In this document: one piece after another, positions 24,201 to 38,900 of the stretch | Numbering within the stretch: position 1 is the stretch's first letter | How the letters are laid out: each line of letters starts with the position of its first letter | NCBI GenBank assembly: GCA_013350335.1 | Contig: CM023534.1 | Coordinates: 10,941,542-11,005,541 of the forward strand | DNA length: 64,000 nucleotides | Reading direction: 5' to 3' | Source: Chimonanthus salicifolius | Lineage: Eukaryota > Streptophyta > Magnoliopsida > Laurales > Calycanthaceae | The notes under the pieces: generated by a model | The model's database searches: none | Told to the model about the DNA's origin: nothing | What the model saw: the letters and a program-made list of their open reading frames with translations, nothing else | Translations under genes and position numbers: made by a program

Positions 24201-27200
24201 TCTTAATCTACTTGCCAAAAACAATAACTTTCAACTCCTTCAAAGAAATAGGACAACTTTCTAACAATCTGCAGTTAACAGAAGAACAAGACTTTTGCCC
24301 AAAAGCAAGCAAAAATGCACCGTGACATGACATGGAGCAATTGTTGCAGAAAGGCGCCAGTCCACATTTTCCCCAACTGGTGAACGTACGAAAGTGGCCT
24401 CCAAAGCATTCACCTTTGTCTCACTGCTGACGCTCTGCAACAAAGATCTCTTGGAACTTACAATGCAAAAGAAAATACCTTATAGTACAAGACAATCAGC
24501 AGGCATTTTCAAACAATTAAAGAACAAACCTCTGCAAGGGAACCTTCAGGAGCAGATAACCCATAGAACCTCAATGACACATCACAGTGAACACTCCTAT
24601 AATAAAATTTCGTGGTGAGTTCGAGTCGTTCACATCTCCCGCAAACAATTTCTGTTTGATTGATACTGAGAATCCGTGCAGCAGCTTGACCAATAGAGAT
24701 ATTTACCAAGTATTGTATCATATTTTGCATTTCCTTTCCCGAAAGGAAAGTACTCTCCTCTTCTGGCTGGTAACTTAATAGCTTATTGATTTCCTGCCAT
24801 TCCTCTTTAGTCAGTCTTTCCTCTTCTACTAATTGTGATTCTTCAGGATCAACTGAGAGATTTCTAGAGGAAGTATGCCTGTAAGGAGATTAAAGCAAAA
24901 CAATGAGCAGGAAATGAAGACAAATAGATGGCACCAGACATGTTTAATAATACAAACATGAGAAACAGAAAGGTATCATGGTTACAACAAACCATCCAAA
25001 AGACCACCAGCTCCTTTTCATAAGACCCCTCTGCTGAGCTGCTTCCATTGATTTAACAGATTCAACCTTAGCATGTGCAAGTAATCTGAGCAGAGCAACA
25101 CAATGAAAGCTAAATATGCATTAGGAACTACCAAAAATGGAAAAAAAAAAAAAAAACACTTTACCACTACAAGGAAAAACATTTATCACACCTCCATAGA
25201 AGAATTACTTTTGAATCCAGATATTTCTCAATTTGTCTCATTTCAGAACTATCTGCATTAGACAACTGTTGAAGTGAATTTGCATACAACTGAATATAGC
25301 GCCTACGAAGTTGACAAAGATGACGAATTCTGACCCAGGAGAGGCGATAGCTGCAACAAGAGGCAAAACAGGATTTTTGGAATCCATAAGTAACACGACT
25401 GTCAAAGTACCATGAAATTCTAAAATGGCTAGAACAAATTAATAAAACTAAAAGTTCAAACCACATACCCAGGAGTTCTATTATATTGACAAATTAATAA
25501 AACTAAGAATACAGATCATGAGAGGAAAGAGACACCCAAAAAACCATAGATGAAAAGAACAACTAGTCTAATAATAACCCAATGGGGTTGGAACGATAGC
25601 CAAGAACCCACCTCTTCAAGTGGGAGGTCTTGAGTTCAATTCCCACTCCCCCAAAGGGCGACTCCCCTTAGTTTTACCCGGTGTGTGTAGATAGGGAAGC
25701 TTGTACATGTCCCAAGGATTAGTCAGGTACTCTAAGAGGCCTGAACACCTTGGTCTTCATAAAGAAAAAAACAACTAGTCTGATAGCTACTCCTTTATAG
25801 GTGTTATCCTACTCAACTTTGAAACAAATATTCAGGATATTTTCAATCAAGAATATCAGAAAAGAGAAGTTGACCCTTTTTAGAAAGTTGACATCTAAAA
25901 GAAAGCAAAAGTGGTAACTGACACAAAAATTACCACATTTTCTTCTGCTGCTGACCAGCCTGAGCAGCAAAACGCCACCACAAGGAAGGATCCTCAGAAA
26001 CTGGCACCATGGGCCTTAGGTGAGAAACATCTACACGAGTCCTATAACTTGAGAAGACTTCAAGAAGCTTTATGCCATCATGATATTGGGCCTAGAAGAT
26101 GGAAGATGAAAAGAATAAATAAATAAAAGGCTTTTCGAATGGTTATATGACTCAAACCAGCAAACTCCTAGTTGCAATTAAATTAAATTATAATAATATA
26201 AAATTTTTGAATGAGAAACTGAAAATTACACCATCCAGAAGAGAGAAGTCAAGGAGGAAAGGATAGAACCTCTGACATAGTTATAGAAACATCACTTAAA
26301 ACAAGGGATGCCTTCTCAAAAGGTATTTCTGGGTCTGTCCTTTCTTGCTTTCCAAGACGATGATATTTTAGTACTCCATTGATTGGGGAGAGCAAGTATT
26401 TGCGATTCAGAGCCCACAAAGAGGCCGTTGCACGATCAATTGAAGGTTCATTGATCCCATCTTCAAACATCTAATAAAAAAATAAAAGAGGACAGTTTGT
26501 TAATGATCAAATGGGGCTTCAGTGAGATATTTCGTTTTGAAGGGTTGTTTCATGAAACAATCTTATGAAGAAAAGCCTAAGCAATATGATAAAACAATTA
26601 AAAAGCAACAAAACTCTAACCTCAATCCATTCCAAGGGGCTCAAATCTTCCCATTTCTTATCCAGCCTCCATGGCATTCCATCAGAATCATGATAAACAG
26701 CTAGCCTCTGTAGTTGCAATGACTGAAAACAAGGGCAACAATTTCATGGTTGTGTCTAAATAGAAGCAAATTTATCAAGATAATTGGTATGAAAAAACAT
26801 ATAAAGAGCTATTGAATCCACACTAAGCCATTTACAAATAGAATCCAATAAAACAATAATGGCAAAGAAATGAAAGACAATGTAGGAAACACGGAAAAAA
26901 AACTGCATAGTGCAATATAACAATGAATGACCAACATACTATGATTCATTAGAAACCTTGATTTATTAATTCTTTTTAATGGTGAAAATTTATTAATAGA
27001 AAGGTTCCCAATAAGAGAACCACAGAACAGCAGGGAAAACGTACAGCAGCTTAAAGACCAAAGGAGCAGCTAAAAAAGAAAATCAAACCAAAAAGGAGAA
27101 AAAAAAAATGGGAACTACGCTTCTTAAAATCTCTCAGTTCTGGCAACTGAATCAGCAAGGTTATCACATGTTCTACTGATAAGCTCGATGGAGAAATTAT

Positions 27201-29626
27201 GTCTAATGATGTCCCTGACTTCTACCAAGTCAGCAAAAAACCAATCATAACCAGATTGACGATCGGCCCAATTGGTTGCTCAGTAGGATCCCCAAATATA
27301 CACGCATCCCTCATGTTTAAGCTGGACAGTCTCCGTATCCCTTTAGCAGGGTATAACTTCAACATTAGAGCTGAGGATTTTTCTGTCCCTTTTTTTTTGG
27401 AGTAATAACAGAAAAATTCATTAATAAAAGAAAAGATACAACTAACAAGGGGTGGTATGGAGAAACATACCCCCCTAAGTTAACGAAACAAAAATGCATC
27501 TTTGTAATCTCAGTCCCCCACTAAAACATTCAACAAAACCCAGTTGAATACAATCTCTCAATCATTACAAAAAAGTCATCAACCCTATGCCTCCCTCAAC
27601 CCCTAGGTTCGCAAGGAAATCTACCCCCCCATTCGCTAATATTCTAACATATCTAAAGGAAACATTCATCTGCATACTCAGCTTCATGATCTCCCTTAGT
27701 CGGGATTAATCTCCACGGAGGTTTCTTCCTATCATCTGCCCACCTAATCGCATTCACCGAATCACCTTCGATAATCAATTCAGCAGCCCTGTGACTTGAC
27801 CAAAAAAGAAGAGCCTTCCTAATGCCTAACGACTCGGGCTTATGCAAATCTTTCACCCCCACTGGCTCCAAGAAAGAACCCAACACTTCCTCACTAGAAC
27901 TCCACACCAATCCTCCTATCCTAGCTGGCCCTAGTTTGCCTAGCAGCCCCATCAATGTTGAACCTAAAGCGATCTACCGGGGGAGGTTGCCAAGCTTCCC
28001 ACAAAATCCTAGCCTTCAGATTATCTCTTAACCATCCATCCCAAGATAAGTAAAATTCAGAGAGAGAAATTACTTTATACTCCTTTCTTATCGAAAGCCG
28101 AAACGCCACCCTGTTAACTTCTAAAGCTCATTTACTTCCTTTGACACATGCTCAAAAATCCTTGAATTTCTCTCTCCAGAAAGACCAACAAATAGCAGAC
28201 AAAATAGAATCCCACGCTCTTCGTTTCCTTCTTCAAAAAGCTCACCTAAGGATTTATCTGCAAATAGTTGAATAATATCACCCTTGTCATCAATCACCAC
28301 TCCACAGTACCAGCCTTTTTCTTGGTTGTGGCTATCATCAAAAAACAAAGTGACTTTGTTTCTTAAGGAGGAACTGAGCTGATATTCTTGTTGACTGGAC
28401 CTTTACAGCTGTGATTGTTGCAAAATAGTCAAACAGGAAACTGTCTGCCTTAGAAATGTGCCAAACTGTCTTGAGATCCAAGAGATACCCTTATCTCAGC
28501 TCTCTCAGTTACCACAAAGACCGATAAAGTGCCTCTGAAAACTTTATCATTAGGTTTACGAATTTAAAAGACTTAATGTTATAGAAGTTAATCTTCACTT
28601 CTAATTGGAATTTAGTCATGCATTCGGTGGAAGGTAATGATTTCATTACCAACTTTCTACAATAAATCTCTCCATGGTGGAGAGCAGAGGAGATTCCAGA
28701 GAAGGTTGGCAAAACCAGATAACAAAGGTTTAGTCGCCTTTTTGGTGCAAAATCTACTAAAGACTCCAACAAGATGGCTGTTATAGAAAGTTTTTTAGTT
28801 AGTGGAAGTCATACCCCCATTATTTACCATGGTTATAGAAAACTCAAGGGAAAAATCTAAAATTCAGTTCCTTAGTTGACACTATTTGCAAATGATGAGA
28901 AACTAATTAGTCAAACAACACCAATTAAATAGTAAGCTAGCGTTTGGAGGTTTTTACTTAAAACTGAAATTTTATCAAAGGGACACAAGGCAATGACAAA
29001 ACAAATAAACACTTAAAACCAACAAAAAGTAGGGGAAGAGACAATCCAATAAGACTAATAGAGATAGTTCATCAAGACACCTGAAATTCCTAGAATGTGA
29101 TGGCCCAAGATTTTTTTAAGCCCTCAGGAGATTGTTTTACATTTAACACCCAAAGCCCTACAACTGAGGAGAATTAAGTTTGTATTTGAATATGTTCTTA
29201 TTTCTTTCTGTCCAAATAGAGAAAAAGATAAGCATCAATGACAAATTCCACAAAATCGAGAATTTTAAAGGACCTCTGAAGTAACATAATGAGTTAGAAG
29301 AGCAAATAAATCAAAGCTTCGGAGACAATGTTTTGAGCCAAATTGTTAGAAATTAAAAGAACAAAGGCAATTATTTCATCAGTGACAAAACTGTATTCCA
29401 CAAAAAGAGAAGTACAAACGAATTCATACAGCGTAAGAGCTAAAGACAAATCATGTAGAAAGGATAAAATGGACAAATAATTGATAAAGTATAAGAGCAA
29501 TAAAATTTCAATTGTAAATAAAATAGAAAAGTATGCCAACCACCAATAGATTATCTAAATAGAAACAAACGAGAAAAAGTGAAAAATCAGTTACAAAACT
29601 CACCCAGTAGTATGTTACCTTCTAAC

Positions 29627-29675
<49 letters not shown>

Positions 29676-29928
29676 CATCCAGTATGGTATAAGGAAGCAA
29701 TAAACTAATCAGTTATCTTCCCATGATAGCAATTTCTTTTTTTCCTGGTCCTTTTCAGTCATTAAAGATAATCACAATAAAAAGGCAAAAGGGAGAAAAT
29801 ACACTAAAATAAAACTTCGGAGGCTCTAAAGATGCATCCTTTAGTTAATTAGTTAAACATCACTCGGCATTGGCCTTATGGACAAGTTTGCCAAAATTGA
29901 AAAGTTAGCAGCTTACCAAAATGAGATG

Positions 29929-29965
<37 letters not shown>

Positions 29966-32900
29966 GGATCACCTAGGGACACCTCAAATTTTAACTAGAG
30001 GACTCCTAGGTGGAACCCACCATGGCCTAAGGAGATGGGTTGGCTGGAAATTTCTTTACTTGAATGAGTCACCTATAAAAAAATAAAAAAACTTAATCGG
30101 ATAAAAGAAGCCATGTTTTTTAAGTTCCTGGTGACTTTTTTTTGAAATGGTAAACTTCATTAACCAGCACAGATCATGCCAAAAAAGGTACAAAGAGCCA
30201 GAAACAAAGCTATAAAAACCTGCCAAAGAGCAAAGCAGGGAAGGAAACAAACACCCAAATAGCAGCAATAACAAGGCAAAACAAAACACCTAGAGAATAA
30301 TACAAATAAAAGGCTCGACAAGGACTGAAATCTAAATCAAACCAATACACTCCCTCCAAGATCTGGCAATATCTAAGATAGAGAAATCCTGGAACTCTTT
30401 GAGGGTGAGAGCCCAAACTGCACATTTGGGGTAAACTCTTCAACTAACCTCGACTAGGCTCTCTTTTGTATTCTCCAAGACTCAATTTTATCCAACGGTG
30501 GAAATTCATTGTGTTAGATCAATAAGCTCTTAAACTCATATTGGGATCAAATTAGGTACGGATCCAATTAACGGGGTAGGTAGGTTTGAGAGGAAAAGGA
30601 ATGTGATTAGAGCTATAAAGGGCCCCATTTGGTTAGTGTCCTCAAATTATAACTTGAGGACATGTCCCTAGATGATCCTATATATAACCCATCCAGTCCC
30701 CTTTTCTAACACAGTTTTTTTTTGAAAGCCCAATGAAGAAATAGTTTTGGGGCCGGTCCACCTCATGTGGAGGTGGTGGCCCACTAATTGCAAGAAATTT
30801 GAAATTCACCATTGCTTATGGTGTGTTAACTCACATGGAAATGTGAAAGGGAATATTCTAAGAATAACTTTAGCAAAAGTTGTGGTCTCATCTCCCATAC
30901 ACACAAGGCACGTGTAAGTGAGTTGAAAAAGAATTTGTGATGCATCGCTTCTCCCTCGCTCATATACCAAAAACACAGATAATGGAGTTGTAGAATCCTC
31001 TCCTTATAGAGAAGAGTTTATAGAAACCCTCATTCCATGAGAAGCCCTCTTTGGTGAGGAGGAGGAGAGAAAGTGAGAGGAGAAGGACGAAGGCAAGAAA
31101 AAAGCCCATTCAGCCCATCTTTGCCAAGAGTATCCACCATTGGTGAGAGGTAACATTGTATTTGTAACCCAAGAGCTTAGTTTCTTGATGTTGTAATCCT
31201 AGCCTAATCTTATTGGCTAGAGGATTTGTACATGTAATCCTGATGTAGGACAGGGGATAGGGTAACCTTAAATGCATAATGTGGTTATGAAAAGATTAAA
31301 AAGGATGAAAACAATGCACCCTAAATCTAAAATGGACTGATATTAAATTCCAATTAATATTTGCAATTAATTAATATAAAATTTATCACAGATAATCATG
31401 CAAATACCAAAAAATATAATGTATTTAATGGGGAATAATGGGTCAATGGTGGTCAAATAGCAATGTGGTAATTAAGAAAGGAAAGGCTAATGGGTTTGGG
31501 TGCTAAACGGGTCGATTCAAAGGACTTGCATATGACTTGATTACACTCGGTCAAAGGGAGGAATGTATTGGGATTTAGGGGGCATATGGTTTGAAATAAT
31601 GAAATAAGGAAAGGTAATGGCTGGCTGGGAGGGGCTTAAGACATGAAAAGGCAGCTACAGGGTAGGGAGTAGAGGAACGGAAACACAACGTTGTTTCAAA
31701 GAGGATGGCAGAAAAGTCAGGAGAGGCTATTGGCAGGGACGACAACATAGAGGGTTACAGGCGACAACAGGGAAGGGGTTATGGGTGGTACAACAACTCT
31801 AAAGGGGTTGTGGGTGGTACGGCAACTCCAAAGGGGTTTTGGGAGGCTCACGACATCAAGGAAGGGCTAAGGACAGTGACGGCTGCAAAGCGATGGAGAT
31901 TTGGAAGTGGCGACAGCCAAGGAGGGAACTTTGGGTGATAACAGTAGCAGTAAAGGGGCTTAAGAAGGAAGGTGACAGCAAAGGGGTGGGTTCGAAGGGA
32001 CGCCGCAGAAAATCTGAGGATCTTGGGGACCACAGCCAGGGGAAAAGAGAGAAGAAGAGAGAGAGAGGAAGATCGAAGGGTACATGGGTATGGAGGAAGA
32101 AGCTTCTCACCTTTCCTTGGCTTCTTGCCATGTCGTGGCTACTCGCCGTCTTTGGATTCTCTCCAAAGGTTCGTGCGTAAGTGACAATAGCAGCTCTCGA
32201 ACAAAATTTTCATTCCATTGATTAACTAAGCCCTAATGAAGCTTAAGGAGTATTTATACAAATAACACCATGAAAATGACCAAAATACCCCTAATACAAT
32301 AATGACTAAAATACCCTCAAATAAAATAAAATAAATACATAAAGAGATGAATAATAAATTAATTAATTAATCCTCTAATCGGTCCAATGTTCCGCATCAA
32401 ATCCTAGCTTAATCTCTTGATTAGCTAGAGAAGTTTGGAGTGTAATCCCATTATTCACATAGTGGAAGTATTTTTTGGAGCTTGTCCTGTGGTTTTTCCC
32501 TCCATCTTGGAGGGTGTTTACGCATCAAAATCTGTAGCTCTCTTATGGTGTGTGATTTGTGCATTTTGTGCATTTATCTCTTTCACAGGAAGCGGGAGGT
32601 CAGGTTCGAACCCCCATGGCCTAACCTGGTGTACACTAAGGGCAGTGGGTATCACCCGTGGGGGTTTTACGGTGGGTTTCCCACGGCTTCCCACACGTAA
32701 ATTCAAAAAAAAAAAAAATAGTGTCATATGTAGATGACATGAAGCATGTGAAATGTTGCAATTTAAAAGCCACTGCACTTCATAAACAAGAAACAGAGCC
32801 TACCTTACGCAATTTATCCAATGCACCACTTGTATCAAACGTTTCATTGCCCTGTTCATCCATTGTCACAGCAGCCAGCTTTGCTAAAGTGACTCCGGAA

Positions 32901-35900
32901 CAAAAGGGATGCCCTGGATTACTGTATGAGCAAACCAAAAGTTCAAAAATTGAAGGTAAGCGTTAGGAAAAGAATGTACACCAACAATAAGGGCCAATGG
33001 AGCACGGGGTTGGCCATTAACAGCTAAGTAGTGACCCAACACATGAAAATACCTGCAGCAAGGTGAAACACCCATCCAGAATATGCGAAAAAAAAAAAGC
33101 ATATCCTCATGTTTGACAAACCATCAGAAATGCATTCTGTTATCAGAACAAGGCAACCACAGGTTACAATTTCTGAGAACAGAAAGTGTTGTTCCACTAA
33201 CCCTATGTGCCACTGGAGCTGTATTGCATGTACATTCCCTCGTAATAATCCAAATCTACAGAAGCAGAAGAAAATGTTAGACTAGAGTCCAACTTGAAAA
33301 GTAACTTGACTACATACCTCACGGAATCCTCATATCTAATATGAACATTGCTGATAGAGATTTTAAGATTTCCAATGATAGTTCCAATCAATGAACCCAA
33401 CCACGAATTTCCACCAGGTGGCTGCAATCAGCCAATTATTACATTAGCATTACATACAAGTTTCGAATTTTATTAACATTTCAAAAAAAAAAAAGTAAAA
33501 GAAGTTTCAAATTTTAGAATCTTTTCAGAGTTTACTATGTTCTCCAGGATTAGGACAACAAACCCAAAACAAAAAACATGTAATCATCTATATAGTAATC
33601 ATTAAGTGTGAATGAAATAGGAACACCAAACCACACCAAAGGAAAAGTGAGTCGATGAGACCAAGAGCCAAACAACAGTAAAATATCAATGTTAGAAATA
33701 TCCAATCATCTTTGGAAGTCCCCTCAAGAAGATCTTACAAACTTCCAAGTTTTGGATGTGAAAGTTACAAAACAAGAGCTCCAAGAATTATTCAAAAAAA
33801 TTCCAATAGATAGCCCCAAAGCCAGAATGAGAAGTACTATGTGACCAAAATCCCCCTTAAAATTATCCCCCATATTTTTATTGTAACGTCTCCATCCTAC
33901 ATCATACTTGGCACCGGTTTTTTTTTTTTTGTTGGATATCTAATTTGAAGGTCCGGAAAATTATGACTAATTGGGGAAACTTAAGATCAGAAGGTGGGAC
34001 CCACATTATCATAAAGTTGATGCAACTAATTTGGATAGTCCCTTTTTTAGCAGTAACAAGAGAAATTTATTAAGATAGGAAAACTTTACAGGAGACTAAA
34101 ACGCAAAAAAAATAACAATAGGTCCTACCAGTTCGTAATGACACAATACAAAAGTACAACTCCTACAAGAAATTCCAAACAGAAGTTTCCTTATTCCCCC
34201 AAGTTGAGAGAAAAAATGCCCTCCATTTGGGACAGTCCATTTATGTCGCCCATATTTTATTTATTGCAAATTGAGTCTTGTGACCGCTTGTTGCATTTGG
34301 AAAGCTAACTTGACGATCTTCATCATGGAGCCTAAGTTGTGATCATTTGATCATGGAAAAAGGGATCCACACTGCATAAAACTATACATGTTTACTACAG
34401 TTTTTCCCCTTCATATCTTTAGATCTGAATATTGAATTAATGATCTATCACTTTATTGGTATTCCTTGGACTGACATGCAGCATGGATCATGTTTCAAGC
34501 ATATTTTAAAATGTTTCTGGCCCATATCTGATTCATCAAACTGTATAAGATCTGGATCAACCCAATATTTCCTAGATCCCTCTTGATTTAATTGAATTTC
34601 AATGGAGAAAATCTAATCAAACCATTGGAGGCATGAACATGTTAAACATGTTGGTAAAGGCAATCATTTGGTTGGTGTTGTGAAAGGTAGGGTATTAACT
34701 AAGGAGAAGGATAATCTCCAAGGAGGGTGAACTTGCTTTGTGTTCTGTGTGATGAAGAGGTTGAAACTACAAATCATTTATTTATTTATTTATTTATTTT
34801 GGATGACCAAGGTGTCTAGGGGTCTCACCTGTATTTGGACAGGAGACATTTTAACCCGACTGGTCCTTGGGGCATGTGCAAGCCTCACAATCCCACACAC
34901 ACCGGGTAAGCAACTACAGGGAGTGGCGTAGAGGAGTGTTGAGCGTGAATCGAACTCAAGACCTCCCTTCATGAAGGGAGCTTCTTGACCGTCAGGCCAA
35001 CCCCCTCTTGGGTTTACAAATCATTTATTTTGCCAATGTTCTTTTGCAAGAATTCAAGAATGGTTTTCTGGAACCTAAGGGCTGCTCTTAGGTTTTGTTG
35101 GGTTCCATTAATGAGGCTTTAGCTTATTGTTGGTGTAAGATTTTCAGGAAAAGGGAAGATAATGTGGCAGATGATTTCATCTATCATCTTATGGTTGATC
35201 TAGGGAGAAAGAAACCTAAGGAGTTTTTAGGAGAGGTCTGCACCTAATGTTTTAGAGGAAGCACATAATCTTATGATCCTTTGGCTTCGTGAGTGCAAGG
35301 AACTCTAAGATTTCATTATGATGATTTTGTGAGGGGTAGAGTTGAATGTTTTAAGGGTGGTTCGAGGAGGAACAAGGTCATAAAAAAGTTAAAAGCACCA
35401 ATAGAAGGGTGCTTTAAATTCAATGTGGATGGATCAGCAATGGGGGAAACTGGGACTGGTAGGTATAGGGGGCATACTGCTTAATCATCAAGGAAATGTG
35501 TAACTTTTTTACTGAACCCAATGGCGTTAGACTCTAATGAGCTTAACTTCTAGCAATTAGGAGAGCACCTTCCTTGTGGGCTATGGAGGGTCATTTGACG
35601 AATAATCTTAATGTGGAAGGAGACTCGGCTAATGCAATTGCTTGGGCTTGTAGGAGGAGGAAACCTCCTTGGAGGCTTTTTCTGATTGCAAGGGATATTT
35701 CCCATCTTCGTAAGGATTTGTTCATCTATTTTATGAAGGTTAGAAGGTCAGCAAAAGGGGTGGCTAATTTCTTACCTAAAGTGGGGGTAGACCATACTGA
35801 GGGTTCTGCGGGTCATTTGTAAAGGTGGAGTTTCACTTAGACTTTTGTTTTTGCGTGTTTGAGGCCTTTATTGGATGTTGATTCTTGCCTTTCAATAAAG

Positions 35901-38900
35901 GATCAGTATGTACCTCTTATATTGTACCTTTTGTTTTTCATAGAAAACAATAATGAGTTTTTAAAAAATAGAAATAAACATCAAATAGGGAATAAAACTT
36001 TCAATTTAACTAGTAAATCATAAAAGCGTGCAAATCTAGCACTGCAAATCCAAAATCCATACCCAATTACCCAACAACCTGACTAACATTTTTCTTCATT
36101 TTTTCATAATAGGTATAAATAGTACTCCCTCTGTTCCAAAATACTTGTTCTATATGTATTTTGGAATTGTCCCAAATTACTTGTCCTACTTCTTTATTTT
36201 CACATTAAATCAAGCTTTAACATTTTCGATGAGCTCCAAATCACCTTCTAACGTGATGGAAAGACGACCTTCTTTTATAAGCTTTGACTTGCCCATATGC
36301 GGCATTTTATAATTATTTTCACCTCCGACTCTCATCGTCTAGAATTATGCATTGCTTCATAGTTAAGAAAGGTTCATTAAGTACTAAATTAAGTTCATTG
36401 AAGGTTATTCGTAATTACTACCTCAAAATCATTCATATCATGTTCGTATTGACTCAGAGAATCTATTAATAGGCTTTTGGCACACTCTGCACTAAAAATA
36501 TTCTTAAAAATAAAAAAATTCAAAATAAGACAAGTATTTTGGGATAGAAGGAGTATCTAAAATAATAAAATATATACATAAAAAGTTTTAAAAACAAATC
36601 TAAAGTAAATTGTATTCTATATCAGACTTCCTTTTTATATCTTAATTATTTGAATGAAATTAGTTAAAGCAAAACCAAAATTCATTGAACAATTGAATCA
36701 AGATTTTTTTTTTTTTTTTGAGAGAGAGAGAAACAATTGAATCAAGATTTGAATTCAAATCCCCAGATCCAGCCTGATTAGTGTGCAAATCCTATGCCTG
36801 AGAATTGGGATCCATGGCTAGGTTCAGATCTGGGTTCAAATGTGAGAGTTGTTGATCAAATTCAAATAAAGGTTTAACCAACAACAGACCCAAACCTGAA
36901 AAAATAGCAGCCCTATGAACCCCCCACACATGCACATGCACATAAACGAGGGATAAATATTTTTTAGTAACTTGTTTCTTTGTCACTAGCAAGACAAGAA
37001 ATACATTAGCATCTAGAGCATAACTACAATGTACATCTCTAGAGGGTTAAAGCCAAGGAAATTCTGAAGTTTATGCACATGTCTAATATCAGTCAAAGGT
37101 ATCATCATATGTGGCACATGGAGCATGGACGTTATTGAGAACCAAGGAACAGAGCCGTGTTATAGCCTCAACCACTATGCACAATCTTGAGTCCCCTTCT
37201 AGGCCTTCTAAATCCTTTGGAAGAAGAATCTCAGATGTTTCACTTCCAAAAAAAAGATGCATCACCAACATATCAAATCCCATCCCCTCTATAACTGATG
37301 CTAAACATGCAAAAAAGATCGATAATAGATAAACTAATATGAAGCCACCCGTCAAACAATATTAAAAGATACAAGCACTAGATGCACTAAAAAAACCTAA
37401 CTGCCATAAAACATACTGTAAGATACAGTACAATGATTAGAGATTAAGATCAAAACAAGAACCAGATGGTTGCAAAGGCATAATGTATCAAGCTTAATGA
37501 AATGAAAAGCAAAGGCATACATTTCCTACCTTCACTCTTTTAGATTTCGCTTCAAGAGTCGCAGATTCTGCCTCCTGTATGCACAGAATTTCAAACATCA
37601 GGAATGAAATGGAAACACCCAGCCACATGTTAACTTATATGCAATGCATAAGCCATGACACGAAATGAAAGTAAAATTGAAATAATGGGATTATTCCACA
37701 AACAAGTCCAGCAGCCATCAGTATCTTCCCCAACAATCATGCTTTCAAAGTTTTGCAAACAGAAGATGATAACAAATCTATTCAAAAACACATACATTCA
37801 AAATAATCAGGCTTCTACAACAAGTAACAGTCCCACAAGTAAGGATTATTAGATGGACACCTTGTTCACAAGCAAATGTCTCTCATAGGGTGACTAGCAT
37901 CAATCCAAGTGGATCCACCTATTAGTGTTTCTACACTTGTACACACAAACATTCACATACTAAGAAGAAGAAAAAAAATTGTTGGCATCATTATCTGACC
38001 CAATTTTCTTATCTGTCTACGTTAGCTTTTTGAATTCTACATGTTCAATCTACCCCCTTGAAAATCATACTATCTGTTACTCTACAAGCTAGAATGTCTT
38101 CACATCTTACTTTAGTCCAAGTTTTGAAAGGTCGTCTCCTCCTCCCGGTACCTCCTACATGTAATCTTTCAATTGTTCATAATACAACACTTTTCTTTCT
38201 TCCATGCATGATCTGAAGAACTGAAGTCATTTTAAATAGCATTCCCTCGTCTTGTCATCCAATGGGGGTACCTTAAGAGTTCCTTTAATGCATCCTTTAC
38301 AGATTCTATCTTTAAATGCCACTTCAAACATTACTTTAAAAATAAAAGCCACTCCACACACCCATGTTAACACAGGTATTTCTATCAGCAGTACTTAGTT
38401 CCTTGAAATTTTTTAAACACCCTTTAATCTAAACAGCACTCTCCAATCACATAAAAATTCATTGACTATATCCAAATCAATCCTCCTTTTGGTTTTGTAA
38501 CTGCACCAAAGTACCTAAATTTATCTATCACAATGTGGTACTCGGACATTTTCAATTTTGAAAGTTCAAATTCCCCTGCACCTAGACCCATTAGAATTAT
38601 ACTCTCCATATTTCCTTTGTTCTGTTAATTTTCAAACAATTCTTTTGTAAAGCTTTCCACCACATTCCAATTTGTTGTTCAACTGATTTCTTGTCACCCT
38701 AAGGGGAGATTATATTAATTTCAGTTTTATTCACACATGTAAACATATTGATGTCAAATGCCCCGTCACTTTCCAGCCATGGAAAATGAAGAGCATAGGA
38801 AATGAGACCCTTCTCTCTTCCTGATGCAGGACTAAGGATAGGGTGACCCTAAATACCTAAATTTGGTTTTCTAAATATTAGGAGGGATGAAAATAATGCA

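Noticed and set aside
31705..32184. Overlapping ORFs of 60-113 aa on both strands
   Set aside because: They lie in the GC-rich block of a solo LTR and match no protein family; open frames follow from base composition.
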